DNA of 64,000 nucleotides, taken from NCBI GenBank assembly GCA_015065085.1, contig SVQW01000001.1, positions 230,258-294,257 on the forward strand, written 5' to 3'. The notes below the pieces were generated by a model. That model was not told the DNA's origin. It made no database searches and saw nothing but the letters and a program-made list of their open reading frames with translations. Source of the stretch: Oscillospiraceae bacterium. GTDB lineage: Bacteria > Bacillota > Clostridia > Oscillospirales > SIG627. This document shows positions 53,701 through 61,606 of this stretch, in pieces. How positions within the stretch are numbered: the stretch's first letter is position 1; each line of letters starts with the position of its first letter. The position numbers and the translations under genes were made by a program.

Positions 53701-53980
53701 AGAGTACGAGAACTTCGACATTATTTCCAATATTGATTGTAAGGATCCTCTGCTTGTTGGATGCTTCGAATCAAAGGAAACCGACGGCTATGCATTTACA
53801 CTGGTTAACATGATTGAATGGCAGAACATGACTTCTACCACTGTTAACTTTACTCTCTCCGATACCACAAAGACAGTTACCGTTTATGACAATGATGAAC
53901 CTCAGGTTATCACCGCTGTTAACGGCGTATACACTGTTGTGCTTGGCGACGGACAGGGCGTATTCGTAACCGTAGAATAA
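50735..53980 (+). CDS. SLH surface protein C: CBM-like modules, SLH triplet, glycosidase-like C-terminal domain
   Basis: 1081 residues, closest relative of A. Signal peptide MKKHLLTALAVVCLAVILCL then GATASEA. Two CBM-like modules (about 30-205 and 215-385; the first matches the second module of A, including EFHFVSDGTGGK and SCTHFPITANDTEFKEYIFN). SLH triplet about 470-650. Glycosidase-like domain to the end, with IDEPG (D771, E772), NLLPMYA and YICTDIYP (D849), FFCCIQTFDW and SFGCTGILLW. Start chosen from ATAAGGAGG; a longer frame begins in the promoter. The gene is rich in C-ending codons compared with A, B and D, and has a consensus promoter, so it may be the most abundant member. Wall anchoring through SLH is inferred. 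Confidence 0.83.
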   Translation: MKKHLLTALAVVCLAVILCLGATASEAVYEIMPSVFNQVFQGGNDCVFIYNEDHMVVVSKNGPGETEKSNGDVYGTSKPEVPFDGDKYQWIKLRIRNRSAAEVFEFHFVSDGTGGKLVADSCTHFPITANDTEFKEYIFNIPECNMSSQNVNADVKLEKSVWSGKISTLRYDFMWIAEPSGQVPTGSEMDVQYIGFFESEEAAKAHTFVSDADQPNDGDWDKTYAWVYNTAASNNFAMAGIDSAVEFGAIKVLPTNSDPMMTINFPEGEGPDTSDYRYVAIRMSSVSEVSNGALFVGTTNKPTLSGEGHNSFALTNNGEWQRIILDMQTYNKYWAEGGMLTILRLDPINGNDTNAVIYVERLGIFKNVIDANNFLSEEIDKYGETHFYGETHRAIVPSGVLSDGFDKAQYMLSADEVLKSEDGKLPVVYFTDASGNSSVVPLCYTNPVGYTRYIAKKAGTYTVAFNNKEYSDIAGHWGEGYIDFVSERALFGGTSPTEFSPEDTMTRGMFVTVLGRMHGVDTSAYDGNTGYADVPATEYYAPYIQWAKEIGIFAPVSETEFAPESPITREVMAVVIANYVKAFDYKFVSNAEPIVFNDITSLSADSVAAIEAAQKAGIINGKGNGIFDPAGISTRAEVATVMQRVIKGILGIPTYNNPYGEGYHTRDRIRVGIWNFNANKFNSDEAFKLAADLGVDYVVNAPSTSVPYIRESFLNLADKYGMEVNLDLVGNLYNDPNAEDDVFNDASDYNPLEMTSDYYEHPSFGGHYIIDEPGMVDYERFAEICNEYTEMLPDKRPFINLLPMYASDAQLQYGANVQSIQYYDNTGDIYKRYCDSFNATHNVDYICTDIYPLSWASGIKTTYKDYVESINIIATSAREFGREFFCCIQTFDWTSSNSKRDPSEEEFRWQTYAMLSFGCTGILLWTYWSGNDDSPAVVYNDGTPTYNYDAAKPVMWEIRRLSDTFIKYKNVGAFTHNCTEATPYLKMSGEYENFDIISNIDCKDPLLVGCFESKETDGYAFTLVNMIEWQNMTSTTVNFTLSDTTKTVTVYDNDEPQVITAVNGVYTVVLGDGQGVFVTVE

Positions 53981-53991
53981 TAAATACTGGC

Positions 53992-54027
53992 AAAAAATAA
54001 CGGACTCATTTGAGTCCGTTATTTTTT
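53992..54027. terminator. Bidirectional terminator between SLH protein C and the AlkD-like gene
   Basis: A 17-bp perfect stem (AAAAAATAACGGACTCA with its complement) around a 2-nt loop, overlapping the last codons of the minus-strand gene. Confidence 0.92.
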
Positions 54028-54705
54028 ACGCAATGATTTTAAATATTCCTTTTTTTCGCTGTCGATACGAAAGCTTTCAATTGCTTTTTGTATGGTTTTG
54101 TTGTGTGTCCACCCGTCAAGATGTTGACTTTTCAAATAATGGATGGTAAAGTTATATTGCTTTGCCAACGCGGTCGCAAAATACCAGGCTCTTGCCATAT
54201 TTACGTAGTATTGCTGTGAAGTTATATTTGCAACTAATTCTAAGTGCGCAGGTGAAAAACTGTCATTTGATAAAAAATTCATAAGCGTTTTAATGCCAAA
54301 CCGCACCGCGTATGTTTTATCTGTGTTTATCCACTCACATATCTTGGCATATAATTCGTCGGTGTAACTTTTGAGAACCTTCGGCGAAATAAGGTCGCAG
54401 GTTGCCCAGTTGTCAACATACGGTAGAAATTTGTCTAAAAGCTGAACGGTTTCATGATAATCACCGTTATACTCGATTAATATGCCGTGTAGATTGTTTT
54501 CCTCGTAGTAAAAGTGGGGAAGGGTGTTAATAAAGAGTTTTGCTTCGGTACTGCCACATATTTGAACAGCATATTTACGTAAAACCGGAATTCTTATACC
54601 AATAATTCTGTCTGTTTCGATTTCCGGCATCAGTGAGGAATGAAAGCGCTTGTAGTCAGCGTCTGCAAATGATAATAGGGTGGAGGTAATGCTTTGTTTA
54701 GTCAT
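54019..54705 (-). CDS. AlkD-like DNA alkylation repair protein
   Basis: 228-residue HEAT-like-repeat protein of the AlkC/AlkD DNA glycosylase superfamily. IGIRIPVLRKYAVQI, EENNLHGILIEY, VDNWATCDLISPKVL and NMARAWYFATALAKQY match the AlkD-type helical repeats, including the conserved Trp and Asp of the active cleft (DNWATCD). AlkD excises N3- and N7-alkylpurines without base flipping. A monocistronic gene convergent with C. It has no clear RBS (only GGTGAATTGATATG upstream). Confidence 0.88.
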   Translation of the reverse strand: MTKQSITSTLLSFADADYKRFHSSLMPEIETDRIIGIRIPVLRKYAVQICGSTEAKLFINTLPHFYYEENNLHGILIEYNGDYHETVQLLDKFLPYVDNWATCDLISPKVLKSYTDELYAKICEWINTDKTYAVRFGIKTLMNFLSNDSFSPAHLELVANITSQQYYVNMARAWYFATALAKQYNFTIHYLKSQHLDGWTHNKTIQKAIESFRIDSEKKEYLKSLRKK

Positions 54706-54716
54706 ATCAATTCACC

Positions 54717-54754
54717 AAAAAAGAGAAACCCAAGGAAAATCCGAGGGTTTCTCT
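54717..54754 (-). terminator. Intrinsic terminator of rplJL
   Basis: On the minus strand AGAGAAACCC (complement of 54745-54754) pairs with GGGTTTCTCT and runs into six T residues. Confidence 0.88.
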
Positions 54755-54785
54755 GAATTAATGTAAGTCCTGATGAAGTATCTGA

Positions 54786-55166
54786 TTATTTCAGTTCAAC
54801 AGAAGCGCCTGCAGCGGTGAGCTTAGCCTTGAGATCTTCAGCTTCAGCCTTGGGAGCGCCTTCCTTGATTGCCTTAGGAGTAGCTTCAACAAGGTCCTTA
54901 GCTTCCTTCAGACCGAGACCGGTGATTTCGCGAACAACCTTGATAACGTCGAGCTTCTTGTCGCCTGCAGCGGTAAGAACTACGTCGAATTCAGTCTTTT
55001 CTTCAGCTGCTGCTGCGCCGCCTGCTACGGGAGCTGCTGCAACTGCAACGGGAGCTGCTGCGGAAACGCCGAATACTTCTTCGAGTTCCTTAACGAGTTC
55101 AGAGAGTTCGAGAACGGTTAAACCTTTAATTTCTTCAATGAGAGCAAGTGTCTTTTCAGATGCCAT
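54786..55166 (-). CDS. rplL: 50S ribosomal protein L7/L12
   Basis: 126-residue stalk protein that recruits translation GTPases. The N-terminal dimer domain ([20 protein letters not shown]), an Ala/Gly-rich hinge and the C-terminal domain ([36 protein letters not shown]) are complete. Followed by its own terminator rather than by rpoB. Confidence 0.97.
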   Translation of the reverse strand: MASEKTLALIEEIKGLTVLELSELVKELEEVFGVSAAAPVAVAAAPVAGGAAAAEEKTEFDVVLTAAGDKKLDVIKVVREITGLGLKEAKDLVEATPKAIKEGAPKAEAEDLKAKLTAAGASVELK

Positions 55167-55227
55167 TTTAGTATCCTCCGTAAATTAAATATAAATTATT
55201 TTTTAAACTAATGTCTTGTGGCTTGAT

Positions 55228-55755
55228 TTAAGCCTGTTTGTCTGCGATAGCTTTAAGAACACAAGCCAGACCGCGAATGTTGCCGTTGAGAACGGTAACG
55301 AGACCGGAAAGGGGAGCGTTCATGCTGCCCAGCACTTTTGCAACGAGAACTTCTTTCGAGGGAAGCGAAGCCAGGTTGTTAACTTCTGCAACGGAAATTA
55401 CCTTTCCGTCAACAAAACCACCTTTGATTACAAAATCATCATGGTCTTTTGCAAATTCCGACATAACCTTAGCGGGAGCAACTGCATCGTCTTTAGAAAA
55501 AGCAAAAGCAGTCATGCCGTTGAGCTGATCGTTAAGTTCGGAGTAATTTGTAGCGTTAAAAACAAAACGAAGCATGGTGTTTTTGATAACAGCGTACTCA
55601 ACGCCTGCCTTACGGCAATCAGCACGGAGCTTGGTGTCGTCTTCAACGTTTGTCTTATAGTAGTTAACTATAACACCTGCGGAAGCCTCGGAAACTTTCT
55701 GTACCAGAGCTTCTACATCTTTTTTCTTCTGTTCAAGAATAGCTGCACTTGGCAT
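55228..55755 (-). CDS. rplJ: 50S ribosomal protein L10
   Basis: 175-residue stalk base protein anchoring L7/L12 to 23S rRNA. EQKKKDVEALVQKVSEASAG and VIVNYYKTNVEDDTKLRADC at the N-terminus are typical, and the C-terminal helix that binds L12 is present. RBS TAGGAGGTG. Expression should be set by the L10 leader upstream. rplK-rplA are not adjacent. Confidence 0.97.
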   Translation of the reverse strand: MPSAAILEQKKKDVEALVQKVSEASAGVIVNYYKTNVEDDTKLRADCRKAGVEYAVIKNTMLRFVFNATNYSELNDQLNGMTAFAFSKDDAVAPAKVMSEFAKDHDDFVIKGGFVDGKVISVAEVNNLASLPSKEVLVAKVLGSMNAPLSGLVTVLNGNIRGLACVLKAIADKQA

Positions 55756-55782
55756 AATATTTCACCTCCTATAAAAAATGAG

Positions 55783-55928
55783 AAAAAATAATGCTCTTTT
55801 ACCTAACCGATAAAAGAGCATAAAAATATCACAAGTATAAATGCAACATTAATAAAGCATCTTTCCTCGGTAGGCGGCAGTGCCATTATAATTTCTTACC
55901 TACTGTCTTAGGATTGACTTACATCAAC
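55783..55928 (-). promoter_or_regulatory. Ribosomal protein L10 leader with attenuator
   Basis: Minus-strand leader of about 145 nt. AAGACAGTAGGTAAG pairs with CTACCGAGG-type sequence to form the L10-binding region, and ATGCTCTTTTA/TAAAAGAGCAT (55791-55801 with 55811-55821) followed by a T run forms an attenuator. Known leaders of this type let L10(L12)4 repress its own operon. Confidence 0.85.
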
Positions 55929-55934
55929 TCTGAC

Positions 55935-55963
55935 ATTATACCACGGTATTTCAATTTTGTCAA
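55935..55963 (-). promoter_or_regulatory. Sigma-A promoter of rplJL
   Basis: Minus-strand TTGACA (55958-55963), a 17-nt spacer and TATAAT (55935-55940). Together with the L10 leader and the metY promoter it accounts for the 341-nt gap. Confidence 0.87.
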
Positions 55964-56012
55964 TAGTTTTACGAAAAAAATCAAAAAAATTTTTTTCTAT
56001 TTCAAAAAATAC

Positions 56013-56041
56013 TTGATTTGCACGAAAAACTATTATATAAT
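56013..56041 (+). promoter_or_regulatory. Sigma-A promoter of metY
   Basis: TTGATT (56013-56018), a 17-nt spacer and TATAAT (56036-56041). The leader is about 50 nt, with no room for a SAM riboswitch or T-box. Confidence 0.75.
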
Positions 56042-56097
56042 ATACACTGTATTAGTATTTAAGTTTGATTGAAAAAAGTTAAAGGAGATATAAAATT

Positions 56098-57393
56098 ATG
56101 AAAAAGCAGCACATCAACACAAAATGCGTTCAGGAAGGATATAAACCCAAAAACGGCGAACCTCGTGTATTGCCGCTTTATCAGTCCACAACATTTAAAT
56201 ATGACAGTGCAGAGCACGTCGGAGATCTTTTCGATCTTAAGGCAGCTGGTCATATGTATACCAGAATTTCAAATCCCACTCTCGAGTGTGTAGAAAACAA
56301 AATAGCAGCTCTTGAAGGCGGCGTGGGAGCGATGCTTACAGCTTCAGGTATGTCTGCTATACTCATTTGTATTCTTAATGTTGCCAAGAGCGGCGACAGC
56401 ATTATTTCTACAACTGCTATTTATGGTGGTACGGTAACACTTCTCACCGCTGAACTTTCACGCCTTAATATTGAAGTTATATTTGTTGATCCTGATATTT
56501 CCGAACAGGAGCTTAATGCGAAAATCAAGCCAAACACCAGAATGATTTTCGGTGAAACGATTGCCAACCCGGCGCTTACTGTGCTTGACATAGAAAAATT
56601 TGCAAAAGTTGCACATGCAAACGGCATTCCGCTGATGCTGGATAATACTTTCCCTACACCTGTTCTTTGCCGTCCCATCGAGTTTGGTTGTGATGTAGTT
56701 ATTCACTCCACCACCAAATATATGGACGGTCATGCCTCTGCATTGGGCGGTTGCATTGTCGACAGCGGAAAGTTCAACTGGAAAAACGGCAAATTTCCCG
56801 AATTTACAGAGCCCAACCAGGCATATCACGGTGTGGTCTTTGCAGAAGATTTCGGAGAATCCGCATTTATTGCAAAAGCAAGAACGGTTCTTATGCGTGA
56901 TTTCGGTGTGGCTGCAAGCCCGTTTAATGCGTATATTCTCAATCTTGGACTTGAAACACTTGCTCTGCGTATGCAGCGTCACTGCGAAAATGCTGTAAAA
57001 GTCGCAAAATATCTCGAATCCAAAATTAAAGAAGGCAAGATTTCATGGATCAATTATCCCGGCATTGAAAGCAGTAAGGATTATGAACTTGCCAAGAAGT
57101 ATATGCTTACCGAGGATGGTGAGTTTATAGGTGCGGCAGGTGTAATTTCCTTTGGTGTTGCGGGAGGAAGAGAAAAGGCAATGCAGTTTATGAATAAGCT
57201 TAAGCTTGCCGCTATCGTTGTTCATGTTGCCGATATCAGAACCTCCGCACTTCATCCTGCCAGCATGACACACCGCCAGCTTACCGACGAACAGCTTGTT
57301 GCTGCAGGAATCACCCCGGACCTTATTCGTTTCTCGGTTGGTATTGAAAACGCAGATGATATAATAGCTGATATCGAACAGGCACTCAACTAA
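56098..57393 (+). CDS. metY: O-acetylhomoserine sulfhydrylase (PLP Cys/Met metabolism family)
   Basis: 431-residue PLP enzyme that makes homocysteine from O-acetylhomoserine and sulfide. HINTKCVQEGYKPKNGEPRV, YTRISNPTLECVENKIAALEGG, ASGMSAILICILNVAKSGD and STTKYMDGH (PLP lysine) fit the long-form MetY type. Cystathionine synthase or methionine gamma-lyase activity cannot be excluded. RBS AAAGGAGAT. Only 19 nt separate it from SLH protein D, so the two may be co-transcribed although their jobs look unrelated. Confidence 0.9.
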   Translation: MKKQHINTKCVQEGYKPKNGEPRVLPLYQSTTFKYDSAEHVGDLFDLKAAGHMYTRISNPTLECVENKIAALEGGVGAMLTASGMSAILICILNVAKSGDSIISTTAIYGGTVTLLTAELSRLNIEVIFVDPDISEQELNAKIKPNTRMIFGETIANPALTVLDIEKFAKVAHANGIPLMLDNTFPTPVLCRPIEFGCDVVIHSTTKYMDGHASALGGCIVDSGKFNWKNGKFPEFTEPNQAYHGVVFAEDFGESAFIAKARTVLMRDFGVAASPFNAYILNLGLETLALRMQRHCENAVKVAKYLESKIKEGKISWINYPGIESSKDYELAKKYMLTEDGEFIGAAGVISFGVAGGREKAMQFMNKLKLAAIVVHVADIRTSALHPASMTHRQLTDEQLVAAGITPDLIRFSVGIENADDIIADIEQALN

Positions 57394-57412
57394 AATAACA
57401 AGAGGTGTCATA

Positions 57413-60400
57413 ATGAAAAAAGTACTTTCTTTGCTGTTTTTCATTGTTTTACTTGCATTATCAATGTCATTTGCCGCTGTTGCCCAACAGCAGATGGCAC
57501 CCGCGCTTATATACAGATTTGACACGCAGGATGCGGTGGATAGCTTTAAAAACGGCTATTCATCCGCAGAGGTCAGCTTTGAGAATTCTACTCTAAAAGC
57601 GGTTGTAAAAGCCGGCACTACCTGTGACCCGTACGTAACTCACAGCTTTTCGGGTGACAATTCCTATGCCGATGATTACCGCTATCTGAAATACCGCTTC
57701 AAGACTACCGCTCAGCCAACAATGTACTGCTACGAGTTTTATTATAAAACCGAGAAGTTTACAACGATGGGTGAGAAGAACACTTATGTCCGCAGAGCGC
57801 TTACCGGCAGTGAAGATTGGCAGGAAGTGATTGTGGATATGAAAGAGCTTGGTGGCGAGCTGTGGGGCGGTAAGCTGGAAATTTTGAGGTTTGACCCACT
57901 GGAAGCCCACGACCGTTCAAAATTTAATGCAGGTGACACCGTATATGTGGAATATATTGCACTGTTTGCCACAATGGCGGAAGCGCAGGCTTATAACGGT
58001 GAATCCGCGGACGAATGGGTCTGCCCTGAGGGAATTGAGCCCGAAACCGACATAGCTCCCGCCGATGACTCCGATTATATAGTTTGGGAATTTGAAACCG
58101 AACAGGAAGTCGAGAAATGGTTGCCTGCGGGCATTGAAATTAACAAGAATAAAACCCATCAAATCGTAGGTCTTTCCAACGGCATTCTCGGTCTCTGGGA
58201 TGATGACGATAATTTTTTCTTTAAATACACTCTTCCCGAGAATGAGCGGTTTACTCTCTCAAAATTCCCGTTTGTAAAAATCAGATACCGTCAGAGCCAT
58301 GCTTCCGGCGTAGATATGCAGATATATTTCTGGAACACCCTTCAAAGCGGCAACCCATATATCAATGTCAGAGCTGAAAATGCTCTGGATTGGGAAACTG
58401 TCACATTGAATTACTCTGCCGGCACAGGTGCGGGAATGGTATCGGGATTCACCTGGGATGGTGTGCTTACCTCGCTTAGATTTGACCCTATGCGCGAATT
58501 CAAGCAGAACAATCCACGTGAATTCTATATTGACTACATAGGCTTTTTTAAAACAGAAAATGACGCTAATGCTTACGCAGCGGACCGAAATACCGAGTTT
58601 GGCAAGGATGCGATTTCCGTTTTGAGATACAATAAGCAGAGAGTTGTAATTCCCGCCAATTCTAAAGAAAAGTATTTCGATGCTTTTCAATATGTTGTTC
58701 CGTATGACGATGTGAATTTGGCCGATTTCAACAAAACCGTAAACGCAGAGGGAATACCGCTTCCCATAAGCTATTACAACGGCAAAATGGTCTCATTTAT
58801 GTCGCAAGGTAAAGGAGAGCTTACATATTCCCCGCGGAGTATTTCCTTTGGTGACATTGAGAACCACTGGGGCGAAAATGATATAAGCATTGCAGCTTTG
58901 AACGGTTTGTTCAACGGTACTTCTGAAAACGAGTTTTCACCCGATATGCCACTCAGTCGCGGCATGTTTATCACTGTCCTGGGTAGATTTGCAGGTGTGG
59001 ATGCCGCTAACTATATGAACATGCAGAAGTTCTCGGATGTTAACAGTGGAGAATATTATGCACCTTACATCTGTTGGGCGGCAGAGCAGGGAATAATCGA
59101 ATCCTCCGACCGCTTCTGCCCCGAGGAAGCAATCACACGTAAACAGATGGCATGTATAACGGATGCATTCATGAAGAAGAGCGGATACCTGTTTGACAGT
59201 GCACTTTTTTCAGAGTGTAATTTTGACGATATTTCCGCGCTTACACAGCAGGAAAAAAATGCAGTTGTAAGTATTGCCGAGGCGGGCATCATTAAAGGCA
59301 AAAATAACAGCAAATTTGACCCCGACGGAAAACTTACACGTGCCGAAGCTTGTACCGTCTTTGTTCGTCTTACCAAGTCTCTGCTTCATATTTCGGCGGT
59401 CAAGGATTATGTTCGTTACAATGCGGCTGAGATGACCGTTCCGTACTGGAAAGGTGACAAGGTATATTATGAATCATTCCTCCCGACACGCGAAAAAGAG
59501 GGTGAGGAGATCGAAGTTCAGCTTCTTTATGATATTGACGAGGTTATAAGTCTAAAAAACGGGCTTCTCGATACGGAATATATTTACGGTAAGGACTATA
59601 CAGTCCGAGACGGAAAGCTTTATATTCCGGTCGACAGCTCTATCGTCTGCATGACCAATAGTGAGCTGCACCCGATTGAAGGCACTTATCTTGACGTTAT
59701 CAACGGCGGATTCCTTTTTACGGGTGACAGAGGAAAATCCCATTCAAGGCAGTGTGCTGTTACCTACACCCACAGTGACAGCTGGCAAGGGGATTATCCT
59801 GTTTCCAATCCCGAAAAACTGACCGGGTTCAAAGAAAAAGTGCGTAATGGCGAAGAGGTTACTATCGCTATGTTCGGCGACAGTATCTCCACCGGATGCG
59901 ACAGCAGCGGTCTTGAGACAGTAAATCTCCCACCGTTCCTGCCGAAATTTATCGACCTTGTCGCAGAATGCCTTGAAAACGAATACGGCGGAAAGGTTAA
60001 TGTTATCAATCGCTCAAAGGGCGGTATGTATGCACAGTGGGGTGCGGATAATGTGTCTGAACTGTTCAAGAATGACAGCTTTGATTTGTTTGTTATCGCT
60101 TTTGGTATGAATGATGGTACACTCAAGGTTGACGGTATTGTGTACCGTGACTATATAGAAGATATAATGAGGGCTGCATGGGTAATAAATCCGGATTGTG
60201 AGATTTTGCTTATTTCCACAACCATCCCAAATCCGGCATCCAGCTTTGCAAAATACCTCGACGATGGCACCTCTTATCATGACAGCTATGAACCTTTACT
60301 TCAGGATCTTTCTCGTAAATATGGCTCTCAGGCTGAGATATTCAAGCTTACGTCTATGCATAACTATATGCTCACACGAAAAAGATTTGTTGATTTTACT

Positions 60401-60475
60401 TCCAGTAATATCAACCACCCCAACGATTTTCTTATACGTCTTTATGCTCAGGGTATACTTGAATTGATTAAATAA
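57413..60475 (+). CDS. SLH surface protein D: CBM-like modules, SLH triplet, SGNH/GDSL hydrolase
   Basis: 1020 residues sharing the A/B/C scaffold but with a different enzyme. Signal peptide MKKVLSLLFFIVLLALSMSF; two CBM-like modules (about 25-200 and 225-390), SLH triplet (about 480-660), a short linker (residues 680-800, beta-rich), then an SGNH hydrolase: MFGDSISTG (Ser824 nucleophile), IAFGMNDG (block III Asn) and INHPND (His1002). The residue three before the His is Asn999 rather than the usual Asp, a variation also seen in some carbohydrate esterases. Predicted to deacetylate or deacylate a surface-bound glycan. RBS AAGAGGTG. The 3' end overlaps the opposing small gene by 8 nt. Confidence 0.85.
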   Translation: MKKVLSLLFFIVLLALSMSFAAVAQQQMAPALIYRFDTQDAVDSFKNGYSSAEVSFENSTLKAVVKAGTTCDPYVTHSFSGDNSYADDYRYLKYRFKTTAQPTMYCYEFYYKTEKFTTMGEKNTYVRRALTGSEDWQEVIVDMKELGGELWGGKLEILRFDPLEAHDRSKFNAGDTVYVEYIALFATMAEAQAYNGESADEWVCPEGIEPETDIAPADDSDYIVWEFETEQEVEKWLPAGIEINKNKTHQIVGLSNGILGLWDDDDNFFFKYTLPENERFTLSKFPFVKIRYRQSHASGVDMQIYFWNTLQSGNPYINVRAENALDWETVTLNYSAGTGAGMVSGFTWDGVLTSLRFDPMREFKQNNPREFYIDYIGFFKTENDANAYAADRNTEFGKDAISVLRYNKQRVVIPANSKEKYFDAFQYVVPYDDVNLADFNKTVNAEGIPLPISYYNGKMVSFMSQGKGELTYSPRSISFGDIENHWGENDISIAALNGLFNGTSENEFSPDMPLSRGMFITVLGRFAGVDAANYMNMQKFSDVNSGEYYAPYICWAAEQGIIESSDRFCPEEAITRKQMACITDAFMKKSGYLFDSALFSECNFDDISALTQQEKNAVVSIAEAGIIKGKNNSKFDPDGKLTRAEACTVFVRLTKSLLHISAVKDYVRYNAAEMTVPYWKGDKVYYESFLPTREKEGEEIEVQLLYDIDEVISLKNGLLDTEYIYGKDYTVRDGKLYIPVDSSIVCMTNSELHPIEGTYLDVINGGFLFTGDRGKSHSRQCAVTYTHSDSWQGDYPVSNPEKLTGFKEKVRNGEEVTIAMFGDSISTGCDSSGLETVNLPPFLPKFIDLVAECLENEYGGKVNVINRSKGGMYAQWGADNVSELFKNDSFDLFVIAFGMNDGTLKVDGIVYRDYIEDIMRAAWVINPDCEILLISTTIPNPASSFAKYLDDGTSYHDSYEPLLQDLSRKYGSQAEIFKLTSMHNYMLTRKRFVDFTSSNINHPNDFLIRLYAQGILELIK

Positions 60476-60725
60476 TTTTTCCCGGGTTTTTAAAAACGTA
60501 ATCAAGAATCAATGTACCGCATATGCACTCACACAGCGAAATAAATAAGTATTCAAATGTTAAAATCATATTTTGACACAGGATATAGTTTTCCAGCGGT
60601 GTGAGTGCTTTGGCGGAAGCGATACCATAAAACAGCATAGCTACGGTAGTGAAGAAAATTATATGTAAAAAGCAATTAAGAAATGCTTTTGTTTTAAAAT
60701 CTGTATTTGAAAAATATTTAAACAT
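60468..60725 (-). CDS. Small uncharacterised membrane protein
   Basis: 85 residues with two hydrophobic helices (FLNCFLHIIFFTTVAMLFYG and a second at about 50-72 with LTFEYLFISLCECICG). Family not recognised. RBS AGAGGTG at good spacing and a TATAAT on the minus strand (60756-60761) support it. It is convergent with, and overlaps by 8 nt, SLH protein D. Confidence 0.55.
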   Translation of the reverse strand: MFKYFSNTDFKTKAFLNCFLHIIFFTTVAMLFYGIASAKALTPLENYILCQNMILTFEYLFISLCECICGTLILDYVFKNPGKII

Positions 60726-60793
60726 TGTTGCACCTCTGTGATGTGGTTATACTACATTATACACTGCGTGTGTTAAAATCATATGTATTTACG

Positions 60794-60822
60794 TTGAATA
60801 AATAAATTTATAAATTTAACAT
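60794..60822 (+). promoter_or_regulatory. Probable sigma-A promoter of the EEP-family gene and SLH protein E
   Basis: TTGAAT (60794-60799), a 17-nt spacer and TAACAT (60817-60822), about 25 nt before the start codon. Confidence 0.55.
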
Positions 60823-60847
60823 TGTACCACTTGAGGGGGTTGTTCAC

Positions 60848-61591
60848 ATGAGGGTTAAGTTTTTACAATACAATATTGCCGCGTGCAGAAACTATGAATT
60901 TGATAAAAACAGCAGAACTGTTATCGAGCAGCGTACTTTGGATGCAATACGTGACTTTGATGCCGATATTGTGACCGTTAATGAGATTGACGAAAATACC
61001 AAGCGTTCAGGAAATGTTAATCAGCCAAAATTAATTTCCGATGCGCTGGGTTATAATTATTATTTTGCGCCTTCTATTGAACTGGAAGGCGGACATTACG
61101 GCATTGCGTTGTTTTCAAAGTATGATATAATTTCAGCACAAATGATAAGAATTCCTGACTGCTTTGACTGCACGGGAAGATTGTTGGAAAGGCGTGTTAT
61201 TATTTCCGCGGTTCTTGATGTTGAGGGAAGACAGTTGCGCGTTATGATGTCACATTACGGACTTAGTCCGGCTGAACAGGAAAATGCGGTGGAATGCACT
61301 CTCAAAGAGCTTGAAAACAGTGCACTTCCCACGATTTTCAGCGGGGATTTGAATATGAAACCCGACAATCCGCTTATCAAAAAGCTTTCGCTGCATTTGA
61401 ACGACAGTGCCACTTTGTTTAAAACCCTTCCAATAACTTACCCGTCTTGGGGAGAGGATGACTGTTGTGATACATTGGGGAAAAAGATTGACTACATATT
61501 TGCAAAAGGTGAAATTAAAGCCGAAAATGTTTTAGTTCCACAGGTGCGAGTTTCGGACCATCTGCCTTATTATTGTGAGCTTTCCTTTTGA
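60848..61591 (+). CDS. Endonuclease/exonuclease/phosphatase (EEP) family hydrolase
   Basis: 247-residue metal-dependent phosphodiesterase fold. KFLQYNIAACRNYE, VNEIDENTK (metal Glu), SHYGLSPAEQ, FSGDLNMKPDNP (catalytic Asp and Asn) and VSDHLPYYCEL (Asp-His) are the ordered EEP motifs. Relatives act on DNA, inositol phosphates or sphingomyelin; no signal peptide, so probably cytosolic. RBS TTGAGGGGG. 15 nt upstream of SLH protein E and probably co-transcribed with it. Confidence 0.87.
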   Translation: MRVKFLQYNIAACRNYEFDKNSRTVIEQRTLDAIRDFDADIVTVNEIDENTKRSGNVNQPKLISDALGYNYYFAPSIELEGGHYGIALFSKYDIISAQMIRIPDCFDCTGRLLERRVIISAVLDVEGRQLRVMMSHYGLSPAEQENAVECTLKELENSALPTIFSGDLNMKPDNPLIKKLSLHLNDSATLFKTLPITYPSWGEDDCCDTLGKKIDYIFAKGEIKAENVLVPQVRVSDHLPYYCELSF

Positions 61592-61606
61592 ATTCGGAGG
61601 ATTTTT

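Noticed and set aside
56042..56097. SAM riboswitch or T-box upstream of metY
   Set aside because: The leader is about 50 nt and contains neither aptamer core nor T-box motif.
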